DNA from: Malurus cyaneus samueli
Lineage: Eukaryota; Chordata; Aves; Passeriformes; Maluridae
DNA: 64,000 bases
Reading direction: 5' to 3'
NCBI GenBank assembly: GCA_009741485.1
Contig: CM019216.1
Span: 45,459,361-45,523,360, forward strand
In this document: positions 53,318-64,000 of the stretch, one piece after another
Layout of the letters: every line of letters starts with the position of its first letter
How positions within the stretch are numbered: position 1 is the first letter of the stretch
The notes under the pieces: generated by a model
Databases searched by the model: none
Told to the model about the DNA's origin: nothing
The model's input: only the letters and a program-made list of their open reading frames with translations
Position numbers and translations under genes: made by a program

Positions 53318-53559
53318 TGTGGAATTAATATTGCTAATGAGCTATCAGAATAAATCATCCCTTTAGATAACAACCATTGATCTGTTTGCGTTCTGAGAAT
53401 GCAGATTAGTTCAGAAGATCTTTTCCCCACTCATAGCAGAACTCATCATATCAATGTGAAGAGCACAATTATACTTCCAACTCCACCTTCATCACACCAC
53501 TGAGAAGGACAAGGAAAATTGGAACAACTTATGCCCTGGTGGAGAGACTGCAGCGTGCC
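53318..53559. repeat. Direct repeat, copy B (about 240 bp)
   Basis: Partner of copy A. It carries two small insertions relative to A (3 and 4 bp, near 53504 and 53546), and most substitutions are in its right half. The flanks of the two copies are unrelated. Confidence 0.9.
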
Positions 53560-55322
53560 TACAGAAAGAGCACAGAAATTTAAAATAAAATGGCCTCGTT
53601 TTTTTTCCTTGAAATAGACACTAGATAACCTCACTTGAGATTTCATCTAGACGCTGTTTTAGTGCTCGCAGGAGCTGAACCAGTCAGATTAATCTATCTG
53701 ATAACACCATGTAGCAGTAATATAAATAGCAACACTATTTTTCACAAATTAGTCCAAGTCTACTCTCAGGATAGAGAAAACTGTCAAATAAATAAATCCA
53801 TACAGCTAAAAACAATTAAACCGCTAAATTATAAAAACAACAGTAACTGTTAAACAATGAACAGAAAGCAAAACATCACCAAATCAGAAAACTGAAGATC
53901 TTCACTTTTGCCATAAAAATGTTACCCTAGAATTAACTTGGTTCAAATCCCTAAGCTTTCCAAGAGATTTCTGCTGTTATCCCCACTCCAGATCAGTTGA
54001 CTGATTTGCACCTCAAAGCATCTGAAACCTTCTTGCAATACCATACAAGTAAGTGATGCACGTCTTTTTCTTAACAGTGGGATTTAAAAGTGGTTTTGCT
54101 CCTTGTAAGTTTTTGTTTCCTTCAGTTAAATACTATTTTCCACCATGCATAACTGTGCAGCTAATTTGCAGTAATGTTCCAGGAAATGTCATCTGTCCCA
54201 TGGAGTTGAACAGTGCTGCCAAGTGACACATACTGAATAAGCTATGGAACACGAGCTTACTAATTTATGGAATTGCTTCCTACAAAAATGGCGAATTTCA
54301 AAAATTCTCAAACACCACTGAAAATTTTTCAGTCCTCAGATAGCCAAGTGCTTATACTGCTAACTGGAAACATTCTGTTTTGAGCCTTAATTTTGCCCAG
54401 GGTCAAATACCCTTTTTGCAGCTGTGGTAAAGATAGCTGAGGTGGTGCACAACCTTATCAGAGGCCTTCAGGAACAGAACACAGACCAGCCACATTTTGA
54501 AATGGGAAGGACCTAAGGGAAAAATATGTACAAACACTAAAATATAGTTGTTGACTGTTTTGTTTTTTTTCTTACAGCCATGGAGTATGGTGCAATTTTA
54601 TGCCATAGAGCTCCTCTGGGTTTTTCACAGACTTTGTACTATTGAAACTTCTTACAGCAATGTGAGAGTGTTTCAAACAATCTGATACAGCTATATTTTA
54701 TGAACTTGTTTGCATACATGAGTTAAACTTGGGATTTTTCTGCTACTGGACAAACAAGGTAGACATCCATTACTAAAAATATCTTCCTTATATCCTAATT
54801 TTTGACAACTTGGAGAGCAACTACTTTTTGAGTGCTCCAAGACTGTTCTAATTGCAATTCTTAGAATGAAGTGCAGTGGCAATAGCCTCTGGCTTCACCA
54901 TGTACAGCTACAGGTTCTTTGACCCTCTCCCCTAAGATTTGAACACAGATAATGCCACACAAACCCTTGAAGAAGGGAAGGACTAAGTGTAGTAGCAGCA
55001 CGGCTGTTTTGAAGCTCTGATTCCAAAAACTAGGAGAAGTAATAAAATGAGCCCAAATGAAGGAAACAGTGTCCAACTGAATCATTCTTCACAGCTTGTT
55101 CCTACATTCAGTAGTTTGGAGAAAGGATTTCTTGCAGTTTGTACCACTGTTCACACGATGAGTGTCCCCTGCCCACCAGACTCCCGAGATCGATTAGGTA
55201 CAGCTCTCAGAGATGCGTGTCCGGTGCTATTTGCAGCCTTCCCATATGGCTCCTTAATGGAAATGCAAAGACCTGTGACACAGCAGGACTTAGTGAGTCG
55301 TTTGCTACTAGATGGAGTGTTG

Positions 55323-55486
55323 TCATTGAGTGATGCAGTTGTCCCCCATGTCCTGAGCATAACGGTCCGACATTATAGTCCTTAATTCATCAATATCCTT
55401 CCGTAGCTGACAAACGTCCATGAGCTTCTTTGAAAGGGTCTCTGTGCTGTGGTAATTTTCACTCTCTTCGGAGGAACAGCTCAGTG
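55323..55486 (-). CDS. CEP85L: CEP85L terminal coding exon
   Basis: This is the last coding exon of centrosomal protein 85-like. The acceptor reads …TTTTTCATAG on the - strand. The exon begins with the last two bases of a codon (T from the previous exon plus CA, Ser) and ends at TGA (55325-55323). It encodes [20 protein letters not shown] and continues to the C-terminus [26 protein letters not shown], the conserved end of the CEP85L family. The segment from the Thr-Leu-Ser-Lys-Lys onward is helical and coiled-coil-like. The paralogue CEP85 has a related end, but the SLC35F1 neighbour fixes this as CEP85L. The ORF of 112 codons on the + strand here is its antisense shadow. Confidence 0.95.
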
Positions 55487-56577
55487 CTATGAAAAACAAC
55501 ACCCAAGGTTAAAGCTCCAGCAGGTGTGTCCTGTGAATACTGCAACTAGTCACCCCTTGGAAATAAGAGGCATGTCACTTTGATTACATCAAGACAAATC
55601 ACACTCCAGCGTAATAAAAAGCCTACAAAATGTGGTACCATGCGAACTTAATTCAGAGCCCATCAGTGCTTCTCTGAAAGACACGCTTTTCTGCTTGCAC
55701 AGATCTACACTTGATCTACACTTGCTGAAGTCTGATGAATCAGAATAGCAGTGATAAAAAATGGAGAGAACAACCATTTTCTAGAGACTATGGGGGTTTC
55801 TACAGTCACTCAGAAAAGAGAGCTAGCAGGTGTGTAGTAGCTCGTGCTGCAGGGAACCCTGTATTTTACCTTTCTACCTTGCTGATGGCTCAGTTTGGCA
55901 ACCTGTCTACCTGATGAATTCTAATTAACATTCAGAAAACATTAGAATATGATACATTCAGGTCAACAAAATAAGCTTGTTACAAGGAAAGACCTAACAT
56001 AATCTTTGACTGTTTTTAGGGCATGCTTCTCACTTCCTGGGTAAATTTAGCAGCTTAGTAAGCACCGAAGACTAGATGAACAGCACTAGAGATGAAGTTA
56101 CCAGGCATGGGGCTTATTTAAAACACATGTACACTCGCAAACTGAACATATACATGTTCAAACAGAAGATCAATTTTCCTATCACTTGACCCCAAGGGCT
56201 TCAAAGCAATAGTACAAGATGTGTTTAGCCTCTGTTAACCCTCAGAGTGACTGCAGTGTGTCTCAGGAGGGATACACTCCTGGCTACACACTTTTATTTT
56301 CTAGAGCAGTGAACATACCCATGATGGGGTCCACATGAAAAGCCCTACCTGCTCTCCTGACTCGGCAAGGAACTGTGCAGTCACATGCATTTAGTGGCCC
56401 AGAGGCTAAGAGCCCAGCTTTTCCAGAGAATTCCATGAGTTCCTGCACTGCTGCTCCAGCTGTATAGCAAGGGGACACAACCTCATCCAGCTGGCAAGTT
56501 CAAGCACTACTTCAGCTAAACTGTTATTCCTTTGTGTCAAAACATTTATCAAACATTGGAAAGTCAACACCACTTAC
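55487..56577 (-). other. CEP85L: CEP85L last intron
   Basis: A 1.09-kb intron with donor T|GTAAGT and acceptor CATAG. An 11-bp tandem duplication (gatctacactt) lies at 55702-55723. Nothing else is recognised. Confidence 0.85.
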
Positions 56578-56791
56578 ATCTGATTCCCAGCAGCAGGGAA
56601 AGGTTAGGCTCCTTGCCCTGAGCTCTCTGGGTAAGAATACTGCACAGTGCTTTCAAGTCAAACAAGCAGTGGGACATTTCCTTGAACAACTGGTCTGCTA
56701 CAGGCATCTTCTCAGACACCGGCTGCTTGGACTGCTCCACCAGCCGCATCTGCTCCTTCAGGCAGGCATTCTCTTCCAGCAGTCTTTGGTT
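56578..56791 (-). CDS. CEP85L: CEP85L penultimate coding exon
   Basis: 214 nt. It starts in phase 0 after a CACAAAG acceptor and ends one base into a codon before GTAAGT. It encodes [20 protein letters not shown], a coiled-coil stretch, then a Pro/Ser linker, then [20 protein letters not shown] and [20 protein letters not shown], the most conserved block of the CEP85/CEP85L C-terminal region. The Ser completing the last codon comes from the next exon. CEP85L is a coiled-coil protein of the centrosome and pericentriolar region, and in human, mutations cause cortical malformation (established knowledge). The linker between coiled coil and conserved block looks divergent and shorter than I remember for human. 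Confidence 0.95.
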
Positions 56792-57174
56792 CTTTGTGAA
56801 AAGCAAATAGAAAAAAAAGGAAAATTAGTCTGCAGCATGCACTGTAGCACAAAGTCTCCTTTTTCAAACCACAGACAGTATAATTAAAAAATGTGAATTT
56901 CCAAACACATAATTAATATTTCTGCACCCCTCCAAAGAATGGCATACAGACAGCGTTTATATGGCTATTTCATGTCACCATTGCTTAGCCATCTTCACCT
57001 TTTAAGTTCTCACTTCTTGAGAAGTAGGGGTGGTATGCATTATCTGCATGGAAGCCAGGACAGGTAAGTACGTAACTAAGCTCATAAAGCCCTACCAAGG
57101 GATCTTATAATCATCTATAAGGTTCTTCCTGGCTGTGGTGTGGTCGGGGTTGTGTTACTGGAGCTTTTACTCAC

Positions 57175-57282
57175 TTCAGAAAGAGTTTTATTCAACTGCT
57201 CTATATTTCTTTCTTTTTCCTCAAGTTCATTTGTCATCTTCTGAATAATCAGCTTTTCTTGCAAAAGCTTCTCTTGCATAGA
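57175..57282 (-). CDS. CEP85L: CEP85L coding exon, coiled coil
   Basis: 108 nt, phase 0 at both ends. The acceptor is TTCATTTCAG and the donor GAA|GTGAGT. It encodes 36 residues starting SMQEKLLQEKLIIQKMTNEL and ending EQLNKTLSE, rich in Glu, Lys, Leu and Gln with heptad spacing, so a coiled coil. Reading straight through the donor gives a longer open frame that is not part of the protein. The 383-bp intron to the next exon shows nothing further. Confidence 0.93.
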
Positions 57283-60200
57283 CTGAAATGAACAAAAACA
57301 CAGGTTAATGAACTCAAGAAACAACAACAAAAAAAAAAACCCTGTAATATGGAATCAGTTGCTCTCAATTCCCCATTTTCAATAACAAACTTGAAACTGA
57401 GGAATCATGAGATACTGTCGAAGTGGAGTTTTCAGGGTGAGTTCAGCATGAATTGTCCAAAGGTGCCTTTGTCCTTAAAAATACTCATATTCATTCCACT
57501 ACTTGGTTTTTAAATCTGAAGATATATTTTTCAAGGTCATCTGGCAAAATTCAGGAAGAGGAATATTCAAACCATCTTATCTGAATACTAACAAACAGAG
57601 AGATCTCTTCAGCTGTGACTTGCCACAGCAAGATTTATCAGTACTACAAGAAGGCATGGCCAACACTGAGTGAAGTTTTTTTTAAAGGCTTGGCTGGTCC
57701 AAGGTGGTGTTGTAGCACTGAAAAGAATTCCCTGCACATTCAGCTTGACACCACACAAGCAGCGGGGAGTCGCTATTCTGTCATACTCCTTGCAAAACTG
57801 GAAAACAATTTACAGATTTAATTCGGACTAAAAAACCCCAACACTTTATTTTCATGTCAGCAGTAATAAGGAGCACGCAGAACCCAGAAATGACTACTTG
57901 TTTTTAAAATCATTTTCACATGCTTGATCTGCTGCTCTTTTCACCCAGAGCATGCCCCTCAAAAGGAAGTGCTGAAGTAACGTGTATCCTAAAGATAAGC
58001 TCTTTGAGAAAGCACAGCTACACATGGCAGTGTGAGGAAGGAGGCAAAGGAAACACCCCGGGCCAGGAGAGGGCAGGAAATAACTGCTTCAGGCATTTCC
58101 TTTGCGTGCCTGCAGATGAGCAGAACCTGCAGTGATGCTGAATCGTTGCCTTTAGCTTTTTAGAAACATTATCTACTGAGAAAAATGGCCATTATTGGGT
58201 CATAGTGAAGGTCCCTCTAGCTGTCTGTGGCATGCAGACATCGTATTTAAGAAGCAAGAAGTGAATAGGCCAATGCAGGTGCCCAAAACACGCTCCCAGC
58301 TTCCAAGTATCTTCCAATCTTAACAGTCTTTGATGAAGATCAAGTTCAGGGACACCCAGAGTCCCAGCTATAATAGATGCATTAATACTACATTTACACA
58401 CTTCATGTCAACAACAGTAAATAAAGGTGCAGCTTTCTGGAGGGTGGGAGGTGGTAGGGTAGACAGGGTGAGAAATAATAACATTTCCCAGTGTGTTTTC
58501 AGAACTACATACACCATTAAATTTACATGACTCTGCAGACTGAGCAAAAAACATCTTCTGGAGCATTCTAAACAATGTGCACACTTGCAGCTCAAGAGCT
58601 GCACCATATAGTGGGGACTACTAGAGGAAATCAGTATTTATTTTTACCTAACATCTATCATTCTCTGTTACCCTCATCTTAAAGCTTAGAAAAAGCACAC
58701 GTGGTTAACAGCTTGGGTGAACCTACAGTGCTAGGATTTCCATGTTCCTCATGGTGCAATGAATTCTCTGTAATTCACCCTTAATTTTTCCATATGTTTT
58801 CCCAAGTTACAACTTGGTGGCAATATTCCCAGCCTGGCACAGTTTTGGTTTATTGTGACTGACAAGACTGACAGATGTACTTTGAGTAACACAGGCATTG
58901 TACAATCTGACTTACTGCTACTCTCTTTTTTTTGTACCAAAAATGTTAGTTTTGTGATATCTAAATTAATCACGTAAATATGGATTTCTTTTTTAAAACA
59001 CCACTGTCATCTGCAATTTTTCTCTTTCTGAAGATGCAATATATATGCAGCACCACTTGTCAAGACCAACCAGAATTCTAATCCCTCTCACTCAGAACAA
59101 ATCAATGAAGCAAAACCATACAAGAAGATCAAAATAATCTCACCATGCAAATAGAAACTAATGCTGGTTTATACAACTGCTGTCTGAAACAGAATTTGCT
59201 CTCAGCTTGCAAGTTAAAACAATGAACTGAAATACATTCTCAAGCATAAGTTTACAATGTGGCAGAAGACAGAGAATAAAATGAGATCAACTTAGCTGAA
59301 GATAAATTGCATCTCTTTGCTGATAAGGGATTTTAATTTCTAATCAACTAATTTTCAGTGCTTCCAGGTCACAAGTATGAAAGGGCAGGGAGATGAAGGA
59401 TACAAAGCAGCTGCTATAGTCTACAAGTAATTTGAGGGCTGACACCATTTTCAAATTTTATTTTCTGTCCTTATATAAACTACTTCAAGAGGAAAAGTAA
59501 GAGAAAGTCCTGGAGAACAGAATAGTACCCTGTTCACAGACAGTCACAACTATTCAGCATTTCCCAATCCAGGTCCCTAAAGTCATTTCAGGCTAACCAC
59601 ACAAAACACTGAAGATCACTAGTTTCAAGATAAAGGTGATGGCGAGAAAAAGATCAGAAAAGTTTAGGACGCATGAAAAGATTTAAGTTGGTGCTACACA
59701 CAACTTGCTAAATGTGTTATCTCTGATAAGCACAATATATTTATGGAATATATATGCAAATAAACTACAAAAAGGGACAGAGAACCTCAGAAAGGTTATG
59801 GAGTTCAAGTTCAACTCCTTTTTAATTATATAACACCCAGAACAACATATGCCTGTATCACAATTTTTGCATATACCAGTCTGCTCCATGCAAACATCTC
59901 AGTTTTATAAAATCCGTTGTCTTCAAACCTTGAGGAGCTGAAATGATTCAATTTCCTTTTCAGTTAACATAAGTATGTCATGTTGCAACTTAAAATTCTC
60001 CTACTGCTTTTCTACAGATACTTTTTATACACTGCAATCTAATAAAAAAAAAAAAAGACAAGATTGTTGACAGGAATCAGACCTCCTATCTACCATGGTA
60101 GAGAATGGATGCAATTTAATGGTGGAAGACAACATTTAATAGACAAGTGATATTCTAGAAGAGGAGTGTGGAAACTAAAATTTGGCTTCAATATTTGCTG

Positions 60201-60863
60201 AAAACACATGTCTGGGCTTTTATAAAGGCTCAGCTTTTTCTATGGCAAGTAATACCTTCCTCCCTAGAAGCTATATAACATTCCTTTTTCTCCACAACAA
60301 ACACTGGTCACTGAGTAACTTTCAACACTGTGTGAGTCTGATCTACAGAGCTGCAGCTGACTCCTAGTTGACAACCGCTGCTGTCTAGAAAAATCTTTGG
60401 CTGCAAGCTACAACATCCATCAAGAGAGTTAAAGTATCTAAGTGTCAGAAACCAGTTGAACAGGGTTCAACTAGCCTAAAAGAAGTCACATGTGAAGTGG
60501 GATGGTTTAGAAGGGCACCTGTCAGTTCTAACAAACTGAACAATGAAGCCCCTAAGCAACATCGCTTTTGTACTCTGGATGATCCACTAGACCAGCAGAA
60601 TGAGGATGTGACATGGCAACAGTTTTTCATTTTTGGATGAGTACCAGTGAAGTGCTAAACCATGGAAACATAACAACTACACTTGAGCCTGCAAGAGAAC
60701 ATGGGTCTACAGAACATGGGTCTACAGTCCATAAGATTAAGTTTTTGGTATTTCTCCCTTTGACTCCTATTCAGAAAGACAGAAGGATAAAAGTCAACTT
60801 TACCAATATTATTCTTATGAACTAAAAATGCATGTCAACCACAGAATACATGCTCTTTCTTAC
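57283..60863 (-). other. CEP85L: CEP85L intron, 3.6 kb
   Basis: Between the 51-nt exon (donor CAG|GTAAGA) and the 108-nt exon. It holds an A-run at about 60044-60055 and a perfect 15-bp tandem duplication at 60696-60725. I saw no exon and no nested gene, and the phospholamban coding sequence is not here. Confidence 0.8.
60696..60725. repeat. 15-bp perfect tandem duplication
   Basis: agaacatgggtctac occurs twice back to back (60696-60710 and 60711-60725), 140 bp from the next CEP85L exon. It is a recent small duplication. Confidence 0.85.
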
Positions 60864-60914
60864 CTGCATGTCCAAAATTAGTCCAGTTATCTGATTTTGT
60901 TGATTGTCTATGAC
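60864..60914 (-). CDS. CEP85L: CEP85L coding microexon (51 nt)
   Basis: Seventeen codons, phase 0 at both ends: VIDNQQNQITGLILDMQ. The acceptor is TATATTCCAG and the donor CAG|GTAAGA. It is too short to stand out as an ORF. It was found because the flanking CEP85L exons require a segment here, and its residues match the family. Since both ends are phase 0, skipping it would keep the frame, so alternative splicing is possible. The 316-bp intron to the exon upstream holds only AT-rich DNA. Confidence 0.9.
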
Positions 60915-61230
60915 CTGGAATATAAAATTGACCAATTTAGAAGGCTTCAATCTTTTCAGATCCTTGTCTAAAAATCAGCTTACAGGTATGTAGAGACAAG
61001 TTTTAAATAGCATCTTTAAAAACGCAAATGACAAGACAGTTTGACTCTGACAAAATATAAAATTCATGCAAAATGAATGTAAATGAATAGAGACAGACAC
61101 ATATTGAAAAGTCATCTGAAAAAGCAACAAATATGTAATTATTCAGTGAGATATTTATTTCTGCAGTGTAAAAAAAAAATTGCATGACATAAGGTTAAAG
61201 ATGCCACCAGCAGATAATTTGCAGACTAAC

Positions 61231-61348
61231 CTTACTGGCTTTCTCATTCTTTTCTTTGAGACACTCATTCTCACTCTGAAGCTGTTTTGTGTCCAACATA
61301 GGAAGCCGGATACCATCTTCCAGGCATTTTTCTACCTTCTGCTGTAAA
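61231..61348 (-). CDS. CEP85L: CEP85L coding exon, coiled coil
   Basis: 118 nt. It begins with the third base of a Ser codon started in the previous exon (AG|T) and ends in phase 0 before GTTAGT, a slightly weak donor. It encodes [20 protein letters not shown] and then [19 protein letters not shown]. The phrase [12 protein letters not shown] is a conserved CEP85L signature. A second AG seven bases into the exon (TTTACAG) is not the acceptor, because using it would break the frame. Confidence 0.94.
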
Positions 61349-62660
61349 CTGCCATTCAACATGAAAGAAAGATTAAGTGGACTAATAGAAACCAGAGATG
61401 TGTTCTAGGAAAAAAATGAGAAACTTGCACCATCTTGCAACCAGAACTGTACAACTGTACCTTGCAGAATCCAGCCTTATGAAAGAGCATATCATTCGTG
61501 CAACAACAGTGCACGAATGATGCACAAATTCTAAACTCTTCAAGTTGCCATGGTACTGACAGGGACAGATCCATGCAGATGAATGCAGGTTTTGTGGGCC
61601 ACATTCTGTGTGCGACTCCCAAAAAACACATCTCCAGCAGTACTGGGCACAAAGAGGGGCCAGAGAGGAGCAAAGAAAAGCTTTGTGGTGCTCACAGTAG
61701 CTCTGTGCTACTGTGGGAGGCAAAGGCAGCTCCAGCACAGCTCAGAGGCATCTGTGAACCCTCTGCTGCTCAACTCAAGCCCATAGGTGTAGCTACAGCC
61801 TCTGTCTGCTCACCTTCTCTCAGAAAGGAAATGCATTTTATTAGTGATAATCTTTCTGTCTAATTTAGAAACTGGAGGAATATTCTTTCACCCCAACTAT
61901 TTGTAGGCTTTCAGAAAAGACAGAATGATCCTCCTCTAGATTATGAGAGCATGAAAGCCTTCCACTGGTAAGATGGAAACAATGTGTCAACAATTTGGCG
62001 GGCAAGGTGTCCCAGCCAGCTCTCCTTTCATGATGGAAACCTTTCAGACTCCTGTGGCATGCACCTTTACCCAATGGAGGGAGAGTGAACTGCAGGAACA
62101 TTCACAGAAACTTAAAAGTGATCCCCTGATCTAAAATGGAACATAGTGACAAAGTGTCCATGTCTTACCTGGATATTCTTGGATATCTGTCCCACTTGTT
62201 TTTTCATATTTACACAAGTTCAATGACAACATACTAGCTACAGCTAAACCTCTCTGTAAATATCTGCAGCTTTGATGAAAAGGTAAGCAACAGCCAGAAT
62301 TTCTTGAAAGTTTTGACTCTTCCCTGATATACCCATCAGCCAATATTTAGGGTGTGTTTCCACAGCTCATGACAGGATCAGTTACCAAATAGCCCTGCTG
62401 ACAGCTTCTATACAATGCCCCTTAGCCATATGAGTTTATTCCATTCTCTATCTGCCAGCAGCCTATGATGCCATTGCTGGAGTGTCCCATATCCCTAAAG
62501 ACAGAGAGCAAAGAGTGTCCTAGGCAGACTCTTCTCTGTGGTATTAGTTGCAACTTGCCACAAAGTCATGAACAATCATTAACATTGTAATAGATTAAGA
62601 TTGCAAAAACAGCATTAGCTCTTGTCATCAGGTGAGGAATGCCTAAACAGCTGTTCATAC
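61349..62660 (-). other. CEP85L: CEP85L intron, 1.3 kb
   Basis: Contains the perfect hairpin at 61491-61521. ORFs in both directions at about 61.36-61.86 kb have no recognised domain and overlap each other. I see no exon in it. Confidence 0.8.
61491..61521. repeat. Perfect 12-bp-arm inverted repeat, 7-nt loop
   Basis: atcattcgtgca (61491-61502) and tgcacgaatgat (61510-61521) are exact reverse complements around acaacag. Each arm carries a CpG. It lies in a CEP85L intron about 140 bp from an exon. Confidence 0.9.
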
Positions 62661-62815
62661 CTCTGCACTGTTGTGACCAGCTCTTTTTCTTTTTTCTTCT
62701 GAGATGCCAGCTGTAATTCTCTCTCTTTGCACTGTGACCGGGCCTCTCCGAGCTTCTTTTCCAACTCAGCCATGGTTTCTTGAAGTTGCTTGTTCTTCTC
62801 TTCTAGAATTTGCAG
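62661..62815 (-). CDS. CEP85L: CEP85L coding exon, coiled coil
   Basis: 155 nt. It starts in phase 0 after the acceptor TGTGTTAG and ends two bases into a codon before GTATGA. It encodes [20 protein letters not shown], then [14 protein letters not shown], then [13 protein letters not shown]. This is a continuous, strongly charged heptad-like coiled coil. [19 protein letters not shown] across the junction with the next exon matches the CEP85L family and confirms the phase. The 276-bp upstream intron shows nothing of note. Confidence 0.94.
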
Positions 62816-63091
62816 CTAACACAAGGTTACATTAGTCAGACACGGTGCCACAGCAGCACAAGGCCTTGTGGCACAGCCTTGCAGTGACCCGCTGCACAGT
62901 TTCACACCTGTTTCACTTATCAGATTATTGAAAATTCAAATACCTACAGTGCTTTCTAAAACATTGAAGTATTTATATTCCTGAACATAAGGGTTAAAAA
63001 AAGATGTTGAAACAGTAAAACTGACTTGAGAACAGATATTAGGGGGCTTATTAATATTTTTAAAATGTAAAACAAACCCTCTTTACCTTAC

Positions 63092-63244
63092 CTGTTTAGT
63101 CTGTCCTTCTATATCATCCAGTGTTGGTAGGTCAGCCAGGTATTTTTCCAAGGTTTCAATTCGTCTTTGTTTTTCTTTGTTTTGCTCTGACTCTTTCTGG
63201 CATTTCTTTTTCAGGCTATTAATATATCGGTCTCTAGTTTTAAG
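63092..63244 (-). CDS. CEP85L: CEP85L coding exon, coiled coil
   Basis: 153 nt, phase 0 at both ends. The acceptor is TTTCTTCTAG and the donor CAG|GTAAGG. It encodes [20 protein letters not shown], then [20 protein letters not shown], then [11 protein letters not shown]. The first two blocks are near-invariant in the family, so this is the clearest single proof of CEP85L. It is the most upstream CEP85L exon in the window. The N-terminal half of the protein and the promoter lie to the right of 64000. Confidence 0.95.
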
Positions 63245-64000
63245 CTAGAAGAAAGAAAGAGTACATGTTTTATGATAACAGTAAAAAATAAACCTGCTTT
63301 GAAAGCAGAGACTGTTAACTCTCCAAGAATTTTACTGTCAGCTGCATGAAAGGGTTTGCTAAGAGCAGAAAACAAAATAAAAAATGATTAATCCCAACAG
63401 CTTCAAGTTAGAGGCCTACATGTGATCTCAAACCACTGCTGCTTCACCTCTGCCCACAAAAATCCACGTGCCTTATGAACTGAAAACACAAATAGTTCAA
63501 TGATTAAAATACTGTTAATTCTTTCACCCACTAAGATGTTCATATGCAACAAATAATCAGATATATTTTAGTTTCTCTGGACTGGGAAGACAACTTAAAA
63601 CACAAGGCCCAAGAACTTTATCTACCAAAAATGGATGCCAAAACCCTGACTTTGATGCAGTCTGACAATCACATCAGAGGACATCAGAACAGAATAGTTT
63701 CTTTCTTAAACACCTTTTCTACAGGCACCTTAATTGTCCATAAGCCTGGAAAAGATTTTTCGTATTATGTTACCTTTGTTCACATTCCCTGTACTTACTC
63801 TGCTTTATTACCTAGATCAAAAAGGTGGAAATAAAAACGGGAAAAAAGAGTATTTTACACTGTCCCTCCCTGCCCTCTCTCTCCTTGAGAGCTTTTTGTT
63901 CAGTGCACAGAATGGACGGGTGTTAAAGGGGCAAATCAGGACTGTGCAGTGAATCAGGGTCCAACCTACAGACCATCCTGCTGACACAAGCACAGCTGCA
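63245..64000 (-). other. CEP85L: CEP85L intron (partial)
   Basis: Starts at the TTCTAG acceptor of the 153-nt exon and runs off the right edge. ORFs of 96 and 72 codons on the + strand (63544-63952) have no recognised features. I see no further exon. Confidence 0.75.

Larger units (their letters stand above)
50870..55322 (-). other. CEP85L: CEP85L putative 3'UTR
   Basis: This is the region downstream of the CEP85L stop codon on the - strand, up to the first good poly(A) signal with a GT-rich downstream element. It is AT-rich and has no long ORF of its own. It contains two copies of a block of about 235 bp (51.5 and 53.3 kb), a 9-bp-arm hairpin at 52219 and a Pumilio-type TGTAAATA site on the - strand at 51060-51067. 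A shorter UTR ending at an unseen signal is possible. Confidence 0.5.

Noticed and set aside
51505..53559. The two direct repeats as LTRs of an endogenous retrovirus
   Set aside because: No flanking target duplication, no primer-binding site or polypurine tract at the expected places, and no gag/pol traces in the 1.6 kb between them.
53940..53952. tRNA B-box-like sequence ggttcaaatccct
   Set aside because: No matching A box at the right distance and no cloverleaf can be drawn. It is probably chance or a worn SINE remnant.
55047..55385. 112-codon ORF on the + strand
   Set aside because: Its right part is the antisense shadow of the terminal CEP85L exon and the rest lies in the 3'UTR.
57115..57330. 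71-codon - strand ORF taken as a whole
   Set aside because: Only 57175-57282 is exon. The ends read through the splice acceptor and donor into intron.
55487..64000. Phospholamban (PLN), which is nested in CEP85L in mammals
   Set aside because: I looked for its short, highly conserved coding sequence in the CEP85L introns on the + strand and did not see it. It is expected further right, beyond the window.

Overview
This is vertebrate nuclear DNA, most likely from a bird or another sauropsid. It is AT-rich and intron-dominated, and it holds parts of two multi-exon genes. At the left is the last coding exon of SLC35F1 on the + strand. At the right are the last seven coding exons of CEP85L on the - strand. 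The two genes meet tail to tail, the same order and orientation as in other amniotes (SLC35F1, then CEP85L with PLN nested in it). The bird/sauropsid call rests on a decayed CR1 LINE reverse-transcriptase fragment near 46.3-46.8 kb and on the short gap between the genes (about 37 kb here, well over 100 kb in human, from memory). The species cannot be told from the sequence.

Layout: 1-10004 is the last intron of SLC35F1, with two faint CORE-SINE/MIR-type relics. 10005-10229 is the SLC35F1 terminal exon (74 codons plus stop). 10230 to about 14030 is its putative 3'UTR, which carries an antisense MIR-like relic, a CpG-rich block at about 13.0-13.6 kb and a cluster of AATAAA signals. From about 14.03 to 50.87 kb the DNA is intergenic, with no gene I can support. 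It contains short palindromes, a 29-bp tandem duplication, a MIR-like relic, the CR1 fragment and a cluster of long homopolymers. From about 50.87 to 55.32 kb is the putative 3'UTR of CEP85L, read on the - strand, containing two copies of a block of about 235 bp. From 55323 to 63244 lie seven CEP85L coding exons. Their phases fit together exactly, giving 963 nt or 320 codons plus stop. The rest of CEP85L lies beyond the right edge.

SLC35F1 is a multi-pass membrane protein of the SLC35 nucleotide-sugar-transporter-like family. CEP85L is a coiled-coil centrosomal protein. They are neighbours by synteny and nothing here suggests a shared pathway. I found no convincing undescribed system. The best leads are the duplicated block in the CEP85L 3'UTR, the CpG-rich block in the SLC35F1 3'UTR with a 190-codon antisense ORF, and a perfect 12-bp-arm hairpin in a CEP85L intron.
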